From NCBI GenBank assembly GCA_947172705.1, contig CAMWCA010000001.1, forward strand, positions 62,001 through 126,000: a DNA stretch of 64,000 nt, read 5' to 3'. The position numbers and the translations under genes are program-made. The notes under the pieces were generated by a model. That model was not told the DNA's origin. It worked only from the letters and a program-made list of their open reading frames with translations, and did no database searches. Positions 1 through 9,197 of this stretch are shown here, in pieces; the stretch's first letter is position 1, and every line of letters starts with the position of its first letter. This DNA is from an uncultured Lachnospiraceae bacterium (GTDB taxonomy: Bacteria; Bacillota; Clostridia; Lachnospirales; Lachnospiraceae).

Positions 1-2
1 TG

Positions 3-3000
3 GCAGTGCCTTCTGCGCTGAACCTAAGCGGCATCAAAGTGAAAGGGATGCGGATCGATGTGGACGACCGCAAGAATGAAACGGTATTTGAGACAACAGG
101 CGGTGCAGAAGGAAATGTCGGCGGCGTGGTTGGAAGAAATCAGATGCAGCTTTCCATTAAGCCCAAGACAGGGGAGACCGCCCAGGGGGCAGGAGCAACA
201 GTAGAAAATTGCATGATCCTGTGTTCCATTAATCATGCCGGCGGCGTACTGGGCGCTCAGGTAAAGCATTACAATAATAATAACAACGCTGCATGCCCTA
301 TTCGTAACACAAGTATTTGGAATGTGGAAGTGAAAAACAGCATTATCGGTACAAATAACACGGCTACTTTCTTGGTTGATAACAGAAATGATAACTGGCG
401 CGGCATCGGCGGAATCTATGGAGCTTTGACCGCTTCGCAGGATGCAGGAGGGTATAACAGGCATTATCTGGAGAATGCGGAGGTCAGCGGCTGCTGGATT
501 TATGGGTATAGTACCGGCGGTGTTTTAGGTCTTACGGCATCTCATGTGTATTTGCTTTCCAATGCAGTTGGGACAGAAACTGCCGACAGCGTTAAAATCA
601 GGAATAATAAAATGTACGGTATGGTGGTAGGAGGTGTGATCGGAACCAGCAGAGCAAGGTGGGTGAACTATATTGGCACCCTTGTTGAAGGTAATGTTCT
701 TCAGGGCTATAAGAACCACAAGGATTGGTCGCCTGTGGTGGGAGGATTTTTTGGGTCAGGGGCGTCCATAACGAACCATATTGATTATGCAAGGATCAGA
801 AATAACGGGATTCTTGCGGCAAATGCGAATGCAGCGGGCAATAAGAGGATTGCGGTAGGAGGCTTTGCAGGCGTCACAGAATGGTCAAATGGGGCGAATG
901 TTTACTGCCCTGAGCTTACAGATAACCTGATCGGTTACAGAGAGACGACAACGGGAGACAAATTTGCAGGAAATGTAACAAACTTAAAGGCAAATGAAAC
1001 CCTCCAGACGCTCTTTGGGTCAGGGGGAGAATTGGAGGTTTTCGGTTCAGACGGAAAACCCCTTAGTGGAAATCAGGTGAAACTGGTTTATGGAAATACG
1101 GACGGCGCGCTGAAAACCTGTAATATGCCTTCCGCAGATGAATTACGTGAAAACACGGCAGGCTATTATGGCGCACGCATTGGCAATCTGGTGGGAATCA
1201 ACAGCGGAAATTATCATTCTTACTATCTTGCACCGAAAATTTCCTACAGCAGTGACATTAAGACGCGACCGGTTATTGACGTGGGCGGAAGCTTCAGTGT
1301 CCGTCAGTCATCCGCCGATCTGCTCACCGCTCCTTATGCATATCGGAAGTTTGTCCATATTATTTATCATGAGCCTTTGGCAAGCGCCGATGCCGATGCT
1401 AATGTGTGGGATCGAACCGGAAACACGCTGCTGGATGGAACAACAATAAGCGGAAGTAAATGGAAAACTCTCTTTGGAGGTATCAGCTATACCGGAATTA
1501 TGGAAGAGTATCGGAACGCAAAAACCTCAACGGATCTGAAAGCGGTGCTGGATGCTTATCACTTAAATGCGAAAACCGACAGAGCTGCGGATGCATTACT
1601 GCTCGAGGAAGTGTATCAGAATCTTTATAAGGATGAGAACGGAGATTTACTTTCTACGCTGACTGTAACAGGCGATATAGATCCGGATGCTGAGATCCTT
1701 CCGCTGATTGTGTTGGATACGCAGTATGGAACGGCGGATGAACTGGTAAAAAGCGTCGTCACAGCATTGACCGGAACAGGAGGCGCTTATAATGATGCAG
1801 ATGGCGTCTACTCAACCGGGATGGCTGGGGTCACAGACATTAAGGCTGAACCTGTGGAGATCAAAAATGGTCAGATCCAAAAACGAAGCGGAACGGCAAG
1901 CTTAAAGGCGAGCAAGCAGAATAATAAGTGGACGGTGGATTATGTGGGATTTGACAATGATGGACTGGATGGAAATCCCCAGACCTTTACACTGCTTACG
2001 GTGACCTATTTCTGGGACACGACTCTTTATAAAGAAACAGGATCGGAGACTTTGCGCAGAAGTAAGACCATCAGAATTCCCGTTTATGTGGTGGAACGAC
2101 TGATGATCGATACCCATCTGAAGATCATAGAAGATCTGGTATATAATACGGATAAAGTGAAGCAGGATGGTATGAGCAGCAATGTGGTAATTGCAAACGA
2201 CAGCTCCTACACACTGTATTCGGAATACATTTACGGCGCCGCCCGGAAAAAATATCATACAGGAATCGAAAAGTATGTTGGGCTCTCTGAGAATATCAAC
2301 GGAGTCAAAACAGAAAAAGGATTCGTGGCGGGAACCAAGCTGACGCTGATCGATATATGCGATCACAATAAAGTATACTATTATGTGGTAAAGGAGGGGG
2401 ATACAGGACCTTATAAATATTCAGATTTTGTGGATGAGGCTGGAAATAACTATGTAAATAAGCCCATTGACGAGGATGAAGGTTTTGAAATTCACGGGGA
2501 GGGCGATCCGCCCTTCCAGACCACCGATACGGTAAATAAGGGAACAGCGGACAACCCCAATTTTGTGGAGGAAAATTATACTTACGAGAAAGTAGCGGTA
2601 GAGAAGTTCCTGATCACAGTGGATATGGCAGGGGTGAAGCCGGAAAACCTTACCAGCGGAAGCAACCGTGAATTTAACATCAGCCCTCAGCTTGAAAAAG
2701 AAAGCTTTGAAAATCTGGATAAGAAGGCGACACTTACAAACCATACGAACCTTCAGGCAAGAATTTTCCCCGGAATGAAAATTGAATTCTATGGAAAGAA
2801 TGCGCCAGGGGAGGAAGACAGAACCTACATAGAGGGAAATATAAAGGCGGATGACGATGGGCTGGTGAATGTGTGGGCAACCATAGATATCAGTGCGCTT
2901 CCGTTGTTCTGGACACTGGTAAAGCAAAACGGCGAGAATACCATTGACAGCGCCAATAATAACAAGTATCTGGAATTACAGACCTACCTGACAGAGGTGG

Positions 3001-4022
3001 ACAGTGAGGAACCGATCCTTCTTCCCAATGGAACCAATGTGACGATCGAAGGAAAGAAGACGGTACCTGTTGGGATTTCAGTACCGGGCGTAACAGATGA
3101 GATCGCCAGGAAGATGCTGGACCCTTACTATGACAGATCGAATATCCACTTTTATAAGGATGGAAAGCTGGAGTTCAGACTGAACGATCTGGTTAAGATT
3201 ATCGATGCGGAAAGAGAGGCAAAGAATAATCATACGGACGGAAGGATTCGGTGGAGCAATAAGCTGACACTGGATTTCAGAAATGCAGATATGACGGAGT
3301 ACAGTCAGGATAAATACGATGTACATATTAATCTGCTGAGAATCGAGAATAAAGATTATCCGGTAGGAGGAGAGCGGCTTGACCATTATCAGAATACCTG
3401 TCTTGCAGCCCAAAAACAGGATCTTGCCTGTGCAGTGGAGACAAAAGATTTATTGCAGCTGGGTATCAATACCTATGAACATCAGACAAGTATGCCCCAT
3501 GAGGTTGACTTTGACTTTAAGCTGGATTTCACAGGAATTCTGACAGGAATCAAGGATACGGATCAGAAGACGGCTGAGAAATATTATACGGTGGCTTATC
3601 GCATCCTGGAAAAGAAAAACGTTGGAAGCGGAGTCCCTCATTATGAGGTATATCAGGGAGATCAGGTGGCGCTTGCACTGGTGAACGATCCCAACGGAAG
3701 AGTTCTTACCCCTGCTGTGACAGCTGACGGTGAAAAGTTTCATTATACCAGTTACCGTTTTACGCTAAATGAAATTGAAAAGGGTACAAAGTATCAGACG
3801 GAAACCGGCATGGAACAGAATCCGGGCGTGATTTTAAGAAATCTGAAATTAACAGTGAAGGACGCTGACAAGATGAACTTATCAAATTATAAGATTCAGG
3901 CAATCGTTTACGTCAGCGACAGCGAGCTGATAGCAAGCCAGATTGATTTGGATTCCATTACTTCACTCACGGACTTCTTCGTGTTCAGCGTGGCAAAGCT
4001 GAAGACAGATCTGGACTATTAA
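3..4022 (+). CDS. Large surface/adhesin-like protein, C-terminal part (5' end outside window)
   Basis: The frame is open from the first bases of the window, so at least 1338 residues of a longer protein are present and the true start lies upstream. The first ~300 residues contain spaced glycine-rich units (GGVVG, GGVLG, GGVIG, GGFFG, GGFAG) separated by 40-60 residues rich in N, V and I. That spacing resembles GLUG-type or right-handed beta-helix repeats of secreted adhesins. The remaining ~1000 residues are acidic, Tyr/Asn/Thr-rich and beta-prone, without membrane segments. The protein ends in VAKLKTDLDY with no LPXTG motif, no hydrophobic anchor and no obvious cell-wall-binding repeats, so any anchoring must come from the missing N-terminal part. 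A strong hairpin follows directly. The extracellular role is inferred from composition; no enzymatic motif is recognised. Confidence 0.7.
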   Translation, partial: AVPSALNLSGIKVKGMRIDVDDRKNETVFETTGGAEGNVGGVVGRNQMQLSIKPKTGETAQGAGATVENCMILCSINHAGGVLGAQVKHYNNNNNAACPIRNTSIWNVEVKNSIIGTNNTATFLVDNRNDNWRGIGGIYGALTASQDAGGYNRHYLENAEVSGCWIYGYSTGGVLGLTASHVYLLSNAVGTETADSVKIRNNKMYGMVVGGVIGTSRARWVNYIGTLVEGNVLQGYKNHKDWSPVVGGFFGSGASITNHIDYARIRNNGILAANANAAGNKRIAVGGFAGVTEWSNGANVYCPELTDNLIGYRETTTGDKFAGNVTNLKANETLQTLFGSGGELEVFGSDGKPLSGNQVKLVYGNTDGALKTCNMPSADELRENTAGYYGARIGNLVGINSGNYHSYYLAPKISYSSDIKTRPVIDVGGSFSVRQSSADLLTAPYAYRKFVHIIYHEPLASADADANVWDRTGNTLLDGTTISGSKWKTLFGGISYTGIMEEYRNAKTSTDLKAVLDAYHLNAKTDRAADALLLEEVYQNLYKDENGDLLSTLTVTGDIDPDAEILPLIVLDTQYGTADELVKSVVTALTGTGGAYNDADGVYSTGMAGVTDIKAEPVEIKNGQIQKRSGTASLKASKQNNKWTVDYVGFDNDGLDGNPQTFTLLTVTYFWDTTLYKETGSETLRRSKTIRIPVYVVERLMIDTHLKIIEDLVYNTDKVKQDGMSSNVVIANDSSYTLYSEYIYGAARKKYHTGIEKYVGLSENINGVKTEKGFVAGTKLTLIDICDHNKVYYYVVKEGDTGPYKYSDFVDEAGNNYVNKPIDEDEGFEIHGEGDPPFQTTDTVNKGTADNPNFVEENYTYEKVAVEKFLITVDMAGVKPENLTSGSNREFNISPQLEKESFENLDKKATLTNHTNLQARIFPGMKIEFYGKNAPGEEDRTYIEGNIKADDDGLVNVWATIDISALPLFWTLVKQNGENTIDSANNNKYLELQTYLTEVDSEEPILLPNGTNVTIEGKKTVPVGISVPGVTDEIARKMLDPYYDRSNIHFYKDGKLEFRLNDLVKIIDAEREAKNNHTDGRIRWSNKLTLDFRNADMTEYSQDKYDVHINLLRIENKDYPVGGERLDHYQNTCLAAQKQDLACAVETKDLLQLGINTYEHQTSMPHEVDFDFKLDFTGILTGIKDTDQKTAEKYYTVAYRILEKKNVGSGVPHYEVYQGDQVALALVNDPNGRVLTPAVTADGEKFHYTSYRFTLNEIEKGTKYQTETGMEQNPGVILRNLKLTVKDADKMNLSNYKIQAIVYVSDSELIASQIDLDSITSLTDFFVFSVAKLKTDLDY

Positions 4023-4043
4023 GTTAAAAATAGGTTGAAATAC

Positions 4044-4091
4044 AAACAGGGTGCAGCTACAGACCGAAATCGGAATAGCTGCACCCTGTTT
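4044..4091. terminator. 16-bp perfect hairpin between convergent genes
   Basis: 4044-4059 pairs perfectly with 4076-4091 (arm AAACAGGGTGCAGCTA) around a 16-nt loop. It lies between the surface-protein stop (4022) and the end of the opposing EAL gene (4125). T-tracts are weak on the plus side and moderate on the minus side, so it may act as a bidirectional terminator. Confidence 0.65.
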
Positions 4092-4124
4092 GGCACTATT
4101 ATATTATGAATTTGAGTAATACCT

Positions 4125-5669
4125 TTATCCTACACGCTGCATCATCTGTGTGAGAATATCCACATCCTTCTCGAAATCTTCAAAAGTAGGATAATATTCG
4201 GAAGGACGGTATAAAGTACGCAGCATAGATTTGTTTAACTGATCGAACAGTCTTACCGTGAGAGGTTTTGCAAAGAAATAACCCTGGGCTATATCACATC
4301 CGATATCCGTCAGGAAATTTGCCTGTTCCATAGATTCCACACCTTCCGTAATAACGGTAAGATCGAGCTCCTTTGCCATGGCAATCAGGTAGCGGAGGAT
4401 GGTAAGACCTTCGTCAGAACTGGCATTTCGATTTAAAAAGCTTCTGTCCAGCTTGATTCGGTCAATTGGGTAATCCTTTAACAGATTCAGGGGAGAATGA
4501 ACACTGCCGAAATTGTCGATACAAAGGGTAAAGCCTCGTTCCTTTAGCTGTCCAATAATTTCCCCCACTTCTTTGGAGGCATTGGCAACGCCCCGCTCCG
4601 GAAGTTCAAGAATCAGCAGATCCTTTGAGATCAAATAGGATTTCAGGAGACGTTCAAGGGTGTCGATGAAGGTAGTGCTCTGCAAATGAATAGGCGAAAT
4701 GTTCATTGCAATGGGCATTGGCGTTATTTTATTGTCGATCCATCTTCGAATGACTTTACAACATTCCTCCCATACATAGTAATCCAGCTTCTGGATCAGG
4801 GTGGAGCTTTCAAACAATGGCAGGAAAGCGTAGGGAGAGAGAATTCCCTTGCCGGGGTAGTCCCAGCGGATCAACGCTTCAGCGGATATGATCTGGTAGG
4901 AGTGAAGGCTGATCATGGGCTGCAGGTAGACAATAAATTTATGCTGCTCCAATGCCTCCTCCATTTCCTGGCTCATTTGGCGGTTTTCATTATAAGTACG
5001 GTTCAGTTCTTCTGTAAAATATGCGTAATTCTGGTGCTTTGGATCTTTGATTGCTTTTTGCGCCAGAAGCGTGCAGTTCATAATATCCATTAAGCTGTCG
5101 GAAGTGCGCTCCCGGTCAATGGCATAAATGCCAAAAGAAGCGGTTACGGCAAAAGTTGGGGAGTACTTTCTGAGCTGAGTGGTAATGTCATCAATGACCG
5201 CTAAAATATCTTGCTCAGAGGTATCACGAAACAGAATGCCAAACAAATTGGAGTTCACATGTGCATAGGTGGAACCGCCGGGGGCGCATGTTTTTAGGAT
5301 CTCTGCTGTGCGGATCATGACCTTGTCGCCCTCAGAAGGACCGAACATCTGATTGATCTTTCCCATATTTGAAATGCTGAAGCCCACAATGGTAAAAGCT
5401 GAATTGGGATAACGTTCAAACAGGGAGCTGCAACGGTCAATGAAGTAATCAATATTACCAATTTTGGTTACCGTGTGGGTATAGGCAGTGTCATTCAATT
5501 CTTTAATGGTGGTTTGGAGTTCCTGAATCTTATTTTCATAGCTGGACTCCATAGATGCGATCTTGCGGTTCTTGTATTGATAATGATATTCCTTGGTATG
5601 AAGCTGATACGCCAGAAAAATAATAATGCCAATTAATACAAGAATAATAAAACCAAGCAGATAAATCAT
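4125..5669 (-). CDS. Membrane-anchored degenerate GGDEF / EAL protein
   Basis: A 514-residue protein with one N-terminal membrane segment (residues ~3-22), a short coiled linker, a degenerate GGDEF domain (~65-220) and an EAL domain (~235-490). The GGDEF signature is lost: SNLFG stands in its place, so no diguanylate cyclase activity is expected. In the EAL domain the counterparts of the catalytic residues can be placed by spacing: EALIRW (Glu), AMNIS (Asn), LILEL (Glu), first Asp of the DDFG loop (D385), IKLD (Lys), TEGVE (Glu) and IAQGY (Gln). The second Asp of DDFG is Asn (N386). The family hydrolyses cyclic-di-GMP to pGpG; with N386 the protein could be weakly active or act as a sensor. 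The start has the site AGGGAAAGGGAA. The gene is divergent from the chemoreceptor gene. Confidence 0.85.
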   Translation of the reverse strand: MIYLLGFIILVLIGIIIFLAYQLHTKEYHYQYKNRKIASMESSYENKIQELQTTIKELNDTAYTHTVTKIGNIDYFIDRCSSLFERYPNSAFTIVGFSISNMGKINQMFGPSEGDKVMIRTAEILKTCAPGGSTYAHVNSNLFGILFRDTSEQDILAVIDDITTQLRKYSPTFAVTASFGIYAIDRERTSDSLMDIMNCTLLAQKAIKDPKHQNYAYFTEELNRTYNENRQMSQEMEEALEQHKFIVYLQPMISLHSYQIISAEALIRWDYPGKGILSPYAFLPLFESSTLIQKLDYYVWEECCKVIRRWIDNKITPMPIAMNISPIHLQSTTFIDTLERLLKSYLISKDLLILELPERGVANASKEVGEIIGQLKERGFTLCIDNFGSVHSPLNLLKDYPIDRIKLDRSFLNRNASSDEGLTILRYLIAMAKELDLTVITEGVESMEQANFLTDIGCDIAQGYFFAKPLTVRLFDQLNKSMLRTLYRPSEYYPTFEDFEKDVDILTQMMQRVG

Positions 5670-5710
5670 AATCCGTTCCCTTTCCCTCGCTTGAAGGATA
5701 AATGATATTT

Positions 5711-5739
5711 TTGAACTTATTAATACATACAGTTATATT
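5711..5739 (+). promoter_or_regulatory. Plus-strand promoter facing a short hairpin-terminated transcript
   Basis: TTGAAC (5711-5716), a 17-bp spacer and TATATT (5734-5739). No coding frame follows before the perfect hairpin at 5795-5836, which suggests a short non-coding transcript. Confidence 0.4.
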
Positions 5740-5765
5740 ATATATGAAACTTGTCATATTCACAA
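5737..5765 (-). promoter_or_regulatory. Promoter of the EAL gene
   Basis: On the minus strand TTGTGA (5760-5765) is followed after 17 bp by TATAAT (5737-5742), about 70 bp upstream of the EAL start. Its -10 box overlaps the -10 box of a plus-strand promoter (5734-5739), so the two are likely to interfere. Confidence 0.6.
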
Positions 5766-5841
5766 GGAAATAACAGAAATTTTGCTGATTTTATGTATCA
5801 GTTTTGCCGCTGTTCATGGCTGGGCAAAACTGATACTTTTG
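5746..5841 (+). ncRNA. Candidate small RNA of ~95 nt
   Basis: The region between the plus-strand promoter at 5711-5739 and a perfect 14-bp inverted repeat (5795-5808 with 5823-5836, 14-nt loop, then TTTT). The hairpin plus T-run looks like an intrinsic terminator although no gene precedes it on this strand. No ribosome-binding site followed by a start and a usable frame is visible. It matches no RNA family I recognise. The alternative is a regulator-binding dyad between the EAL and chemoreceptor genes. Confidence 0.35.
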
Positions 5842-5865
5842 TACTATAAAATTCAAATTAGGTGA

Positions 5866-5894
5866 TTGTGGAAAGGGTGAGGATGTAGTATACT
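5866..5894 (+). promoter_or_regulatory. Promoter of the chemoreceptor/GGDEF pair
   Basis: TTGTGG (5866-5871), 17-bp spacer, TATACT (5889-5894), followed by the site CAGGGGGA and the ATG at 5938. Confidence 0.55.
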
Positions 5895-5937
5895 TAAAAG
5901 CAGAAAACAAAAAGATAAGTAGCAGGGGGAGTATGTG

Positions 5938-7482
5938 ATGAACACAAATGTTATTGAAGAGTACATGAGTAAGGTCTATACGGTGGTGATTTTAGTGGTT
6001 ACGGGTGCGTGCATGTGTGCGGGCGTAACCTTTTCGGCGCTAAAGTTATTTGGATTTTACCCCGAGGTCTCATGGATCGGGCTTGGAATTTTCGTAGCAA
6101 CCTGTGTGATATATTTTATCGTTGGCTTATGGCTTGTATTTCATTCCTATGAAACAACGGAGGAAGGCATAAAGTATGTAAAGCCTTCCATGATGCAGAA
6201 AGGGAAGATTTTTCTCTTTATAATCCTGCTGATACAGTATAATTTCATTTTTTATCTGATACCTTCCCGGGATTTCTGGGCGTATACGTTCTTTTTCCTT
6301 GTTTTGGAAGCATTTTTCCTGGATGTAAAATTAACGGCGGCAAGTTCTCTGGGGCTGCTGATTTCAGCGGCGGTGGCCAGTGTGGTCAGATACAACACAG
6401 TTTTGCCGGTTTTTGATGCAAATATCGTACCGGAGCTTGTGGTCAGAGTAATCTGTATGGTATTATCCGTGGCAGCGGTGGTGCTGAGTACCTTTTTGAT
6501 CAGCCATTACCTGATCAATGTAAAGAAAGAACTGCTGGAAGAAAACAATTCACGGGTAGAAAGGGTATTGGCTGCGGCGACAGATCTGGCGGCGGATCTG
6601 GGAAAGACCAGTGTTATTTTATCTGAGATTTCTCAGAATGAAAGCGCGTCAACACAGGAATTATCTGCAACCAGTGAAACGCTGTTGGAGGAAAGCAATC
6701 ATGTGCTCAGTGAAACGGAAAAGAGCAAGGATAATATGGCGTCTTTAGAGCAATGTTCTGTGGAACTTGACGGAAATATTTCTGAGGTTGAGAGAATATC
6801 CAAGAGCCTTCTGGAAAAATCAGAAGAAAATGAAATTCTTTTAAGAGAGCTTCAGGAAAAGACCAAAGAAGTTTCCGATTCGGCAAAGCATACCCAGACG
6901 ATGTCAAAGTCTCTGCTTCAATGTGTGGATGAAATTGGAATTACATTGAAGTTGATAGGGGATATCTCCTCCTCCACAGGCCTGCTTGCGTTAAATGCGT
7001 CTATTGAAGCGGCGCGTGCCGGAGAGGCTGGAAAAGGATTTGCGGTGGTTGCCGAATCTGTTGCAGGTCTTGCGGCAAATACCAAGGAGTCTTTGGGAGA
7101 CATTCAGAAAGTAATTGAGAAACTTCAGAATCATGTAAATGAAATGTCGGCTTCCGTTGAAGAGAGTGCAGACAGCCTGGAGAGACAGAATGAAACCTTT
7201 GAGCATACATTTGCAAGCGTTGAGGCAATGATCGATGTGATCAGAGAGTCCCTGACGGCAATTGATGCCATGGAACAGGTACATAACAGGCAGCGGGAGC
7301 TGATCAATACAACGGTAGAGATCAACGATAGAATTTTAGGCGCGGTACAGTCAGAAAATGCGCATTTCAACAATATATCTGAGATGATCGAAGATAATAC
7401 GGCTGACGTTCTTAAAATGGCGGCGCAGGCGGAAGAACTGGATCGGATGATTAAGACTTTGAAGGAAACTTTATTAAGCTGA
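5938..7482 (+). CDS. Methyl-accepting chemotaxis protein-like receptor without HAMP
   Basis: A 514-residue protein. The N-terminal ~195 residues are hydrophobic, with about six membrane segments connected by short loops and no large extracellular domain. A long helical cytoplasmic domain follows, with the conserved MCP hairpin tip (residues ~345-385: [20 protein letters not shown] then AVVA), the part that contacts CheA/CheW in classical receptors. No HAMP domain is evident between membrane and coiled coil. ATG at 5938 is preferred over the GTG three bases earlier because it is 8 nt from CAGGGGGA. The gene has its own promoter, and the next gene (a GGDEF sensor) starts 51 bp downstream on the same strand, so the two are probably co-transcribed. 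The polytopic input domain suggests sensing of a membrane-related or small hydrophobic signal (inference). Confidence 0.85.
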   Translation: MNTNVIEEYMSKVYTVVILVVTGACMCAGVTFSALKLFGFYPEVSWIGLGIFVATCVIYFIVGLWLVFHSYETTEEGIKYVKPSMMQKGKIFLFIILLIQYNFIFYLIPSRDFWAYTFFFLVLEAFFLDVKLTAASSLGLLISAAVASVVRYNTVLPVFDANIVPELVVRVICMVLSVAAVVLSTFLISHYLINVKKELLEENNSRVERVLAAATDLAADLGKTSVILSEISQNESASTQELSATSETLLEESNHVLSETEKSKDNMASLEQCSVELDGNISEVERISKSLLEKSEENEILLRELQEKTKEVSDSAKHTQTMSKSLLQCVDEIGITLKLIGDISSSTGLLALNASIEAARAGEAGKGFAVVAESVAGLAANTKESLGDIQKVIEKLQNHVNEMSASVEESADSLERQNETFEHTFASVEAMIDVIRESLTAIDAMEQVHNRQRELINTTVEINDRILGAVQSENAHFNNISEMIEDNTADVLKMAAQAEELDRMIKTLKETLLS

Positions 7483-7532
7483 AAACAGAATGGCATATAA
7501 GACTTGAAACGGGGGGTAAGTGGGGAATCAGC

Positions 7533-9197
7533 ATGATAAAATGGAGAAATAAGCTTATTGTTTCATGTTTGGGAATCATCATGATTTTATTATGTATGAA
7601 TAAAATCGGAGCAAAAGCAGTTGGCAGGGAAATAGAGGGAAGAGTGCTTTTTATCAGTTCTTATTCCTATGGCTGGCCCACTGTAAAATCTCAGATTGAA
7701 GGTCTGGAAGCAGGCAGGGGAAAAGGTGTCATACTGGACTACGAGTTTATGGATACCAAACGGGTGGATGATGAGATATCCAGACAACAGTTCTATGAAG
7801 GGCTTTCCTACCGCCTTTCCCAGGTGGAACCTTATGATGTGATTATTGTAGGGGATGATGCGGCGCTTTTGTTCGCCATGGAATACAGGGAAGAACTATT
7901 CCAGGGAATTCCACTGGTGTTTGAAGGGATAAACAATGAAGAACTGGCGCTGGAGCTTTCGGAAGATCCTCTGATTACCGGAATTGTAGAGAGACTTTCA
8001 CTGGAAAAGAATATTGATTTTGGACTGACCCTTTACCCCGCCGCCAAAAGAGTAGTGGCGATTCTGGATGACAGCGTTACTGGGGAAGCGGAGCGGAAGG
8101 CATTTTATGAGTGTGCCGGGAAATATCCGGATCTGGAATTTGGAGAGATCAATACCTCTTCACTGTCCACGAATAAGCTGCGGCAGCAGCTTAGTAAGAT
8201 CGAAAAAGATACGATACTGATCCATATTATGATGTCAGAGGATGCCAGCGGAAGAAAGTACAGTGATGAGGAAGCAGTCAGATTTATTTTGAACAACACC
8301 AGAATACCGGTTCTGCGCATGCTGGAGGATGGCATTGGAGATGGCTTTCTCGGAGGAAATGTGGTATCCATGTATCGGTCAGGAAAGATCGCAATGGGGA
8401 TTGCCATGGAAATTCTCGGGGGAAGAAAAACCAGCGAGATCAAGGCGATCGTGGAGAGCCCTAATGTGTATTGCATAGATGAACTTGTCCTGAAGGAATA
8501 TGGGTTCAGCCTGTCCATGATACCGGAAGGGGCGGTTGTAGTAAATCATCAGCCTACTTTTTGGGAGCGGAACAGGGAAGTGCTGATTCCGGGCAGTATA
8601 CTAATACTGGCGCTTCTGGTGATTATTCTATGGGTAGTATTTGACAATTTTAAGCGCAGAAAGCTGATGGAGGAATTGGAGGGTGCAAGAAGTATTATGG
8701 AGGCGGCATCTCAGCATGATTTCCTTACAGGGCTTCCAAACAGAAGTAAATTTATGATCGACCTGGGAGATCTGGTCACATCAGGAACGCCCTGCACGAT
8801 CATGATGCTGGATATTGACCATTTCAAACATATCAATGATACCTACGGACATACGGCGGGGGATGAGGCGTTAAAGCAGCTTGCCGACAGGCTGAAAAGC
8901 AGACAGTCTCCCATACAAATGCCTTATCGCTATGCAGGAGATGAATTTATCATTATCTTAAAGAGCAGCCAGAAAAAAATTGTTGAGGAACAGGCATTTC
9001 AGTGCAGTCAGTTATTTAAAAAGCCCTTCGTGCTTGCAGGAGAAAAGAAGCAGGTGGGCGGCAGCATAGGTATTGCATCTTATCCGGCGGACGCGGAGGA
9101 TGTAGAACAGCTGATCAACCGCGCCGATGAGGCGATGTATGAGGTGAAAAAAAGCGGTAGAAATCATTTTGCTTTTTACCATGCCATCGGAAGTTGA
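7533..9197 (+). CDS. Binding-protein-like sensor with diguanylate cyclase (GGDEF) output
   Basis: A 554-residue protein. Residues 1-29 are a signal/anchor segment; ~35-330 are an extracellular domain resembling ABC-type substrate-binding proteins of the ABC_sub_bind kind (opening GRVLFISSYSYGWPTVKSQ). A membrane helix (~350-370), a short coiled linker and a GGDEF domain (~390-550) follow. The signature is AGDEF (residues 468-472), a variant often active in synthesis of cyclic-di-GMP; metal-site DIDHFK and the DFLTGLPNR entry motif are also present. The RxxD inhibitory site is absent (residues 459-462 read SPIQ), so product inhibition is not expected. It sits 51 bp after the chemoreceptor gene. 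A terminator at 9204-9245 follows the stop, which overlaps the end of the opposing phosphoesterase gene by 22 bp. Confidence 0.88.
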   Translation: MIKWRNKLIVSCLGIIMILLCMNKIGAKAVGREIEGRVLFISSYSYGWPTVKSQIEGLEAGRGKGVILDYEFMDTKRVDDEISRQQFYEGLSYRLSQVEPYDVIIVGDDAALLFAMEYREELFQGIPLVFEGINNEELALELSEDPLITGIVERLSLEKNIDFGLTLYPAAKRVVAILDDSVTGEAERKAFYECAGKYPDLEFGEINTSSLSTNKLRQQLSKIEKDTILIHIMMSEDASGRKYSDEEAVRFILNNTRIPVLRMLEDGIGDGFLGGNVVSMYRSGKIAMGIAMEILGGRKTSEIKAIVESPNVYCIDELVLKEYGFSLSMIPEGAVVVNHQPTFWERNREVLIPGSILILALLVIILWVVFDNFKRRKLMEELEGARSIMEAASQHDFLTGLPNRSKFMIDLGDLVTSGTPCTIMMLDIDHFKHINDTYGHTAGDEALKQLADRLKSRQSPIQMPYRYAGDEFIIILKSSQKKIVEEQAFQCSQLFKKPFVLAGEKKQVGGSIGIASYPADAEDVEQLINRADEAMYEVKKSGRNHFAFYHAIGS

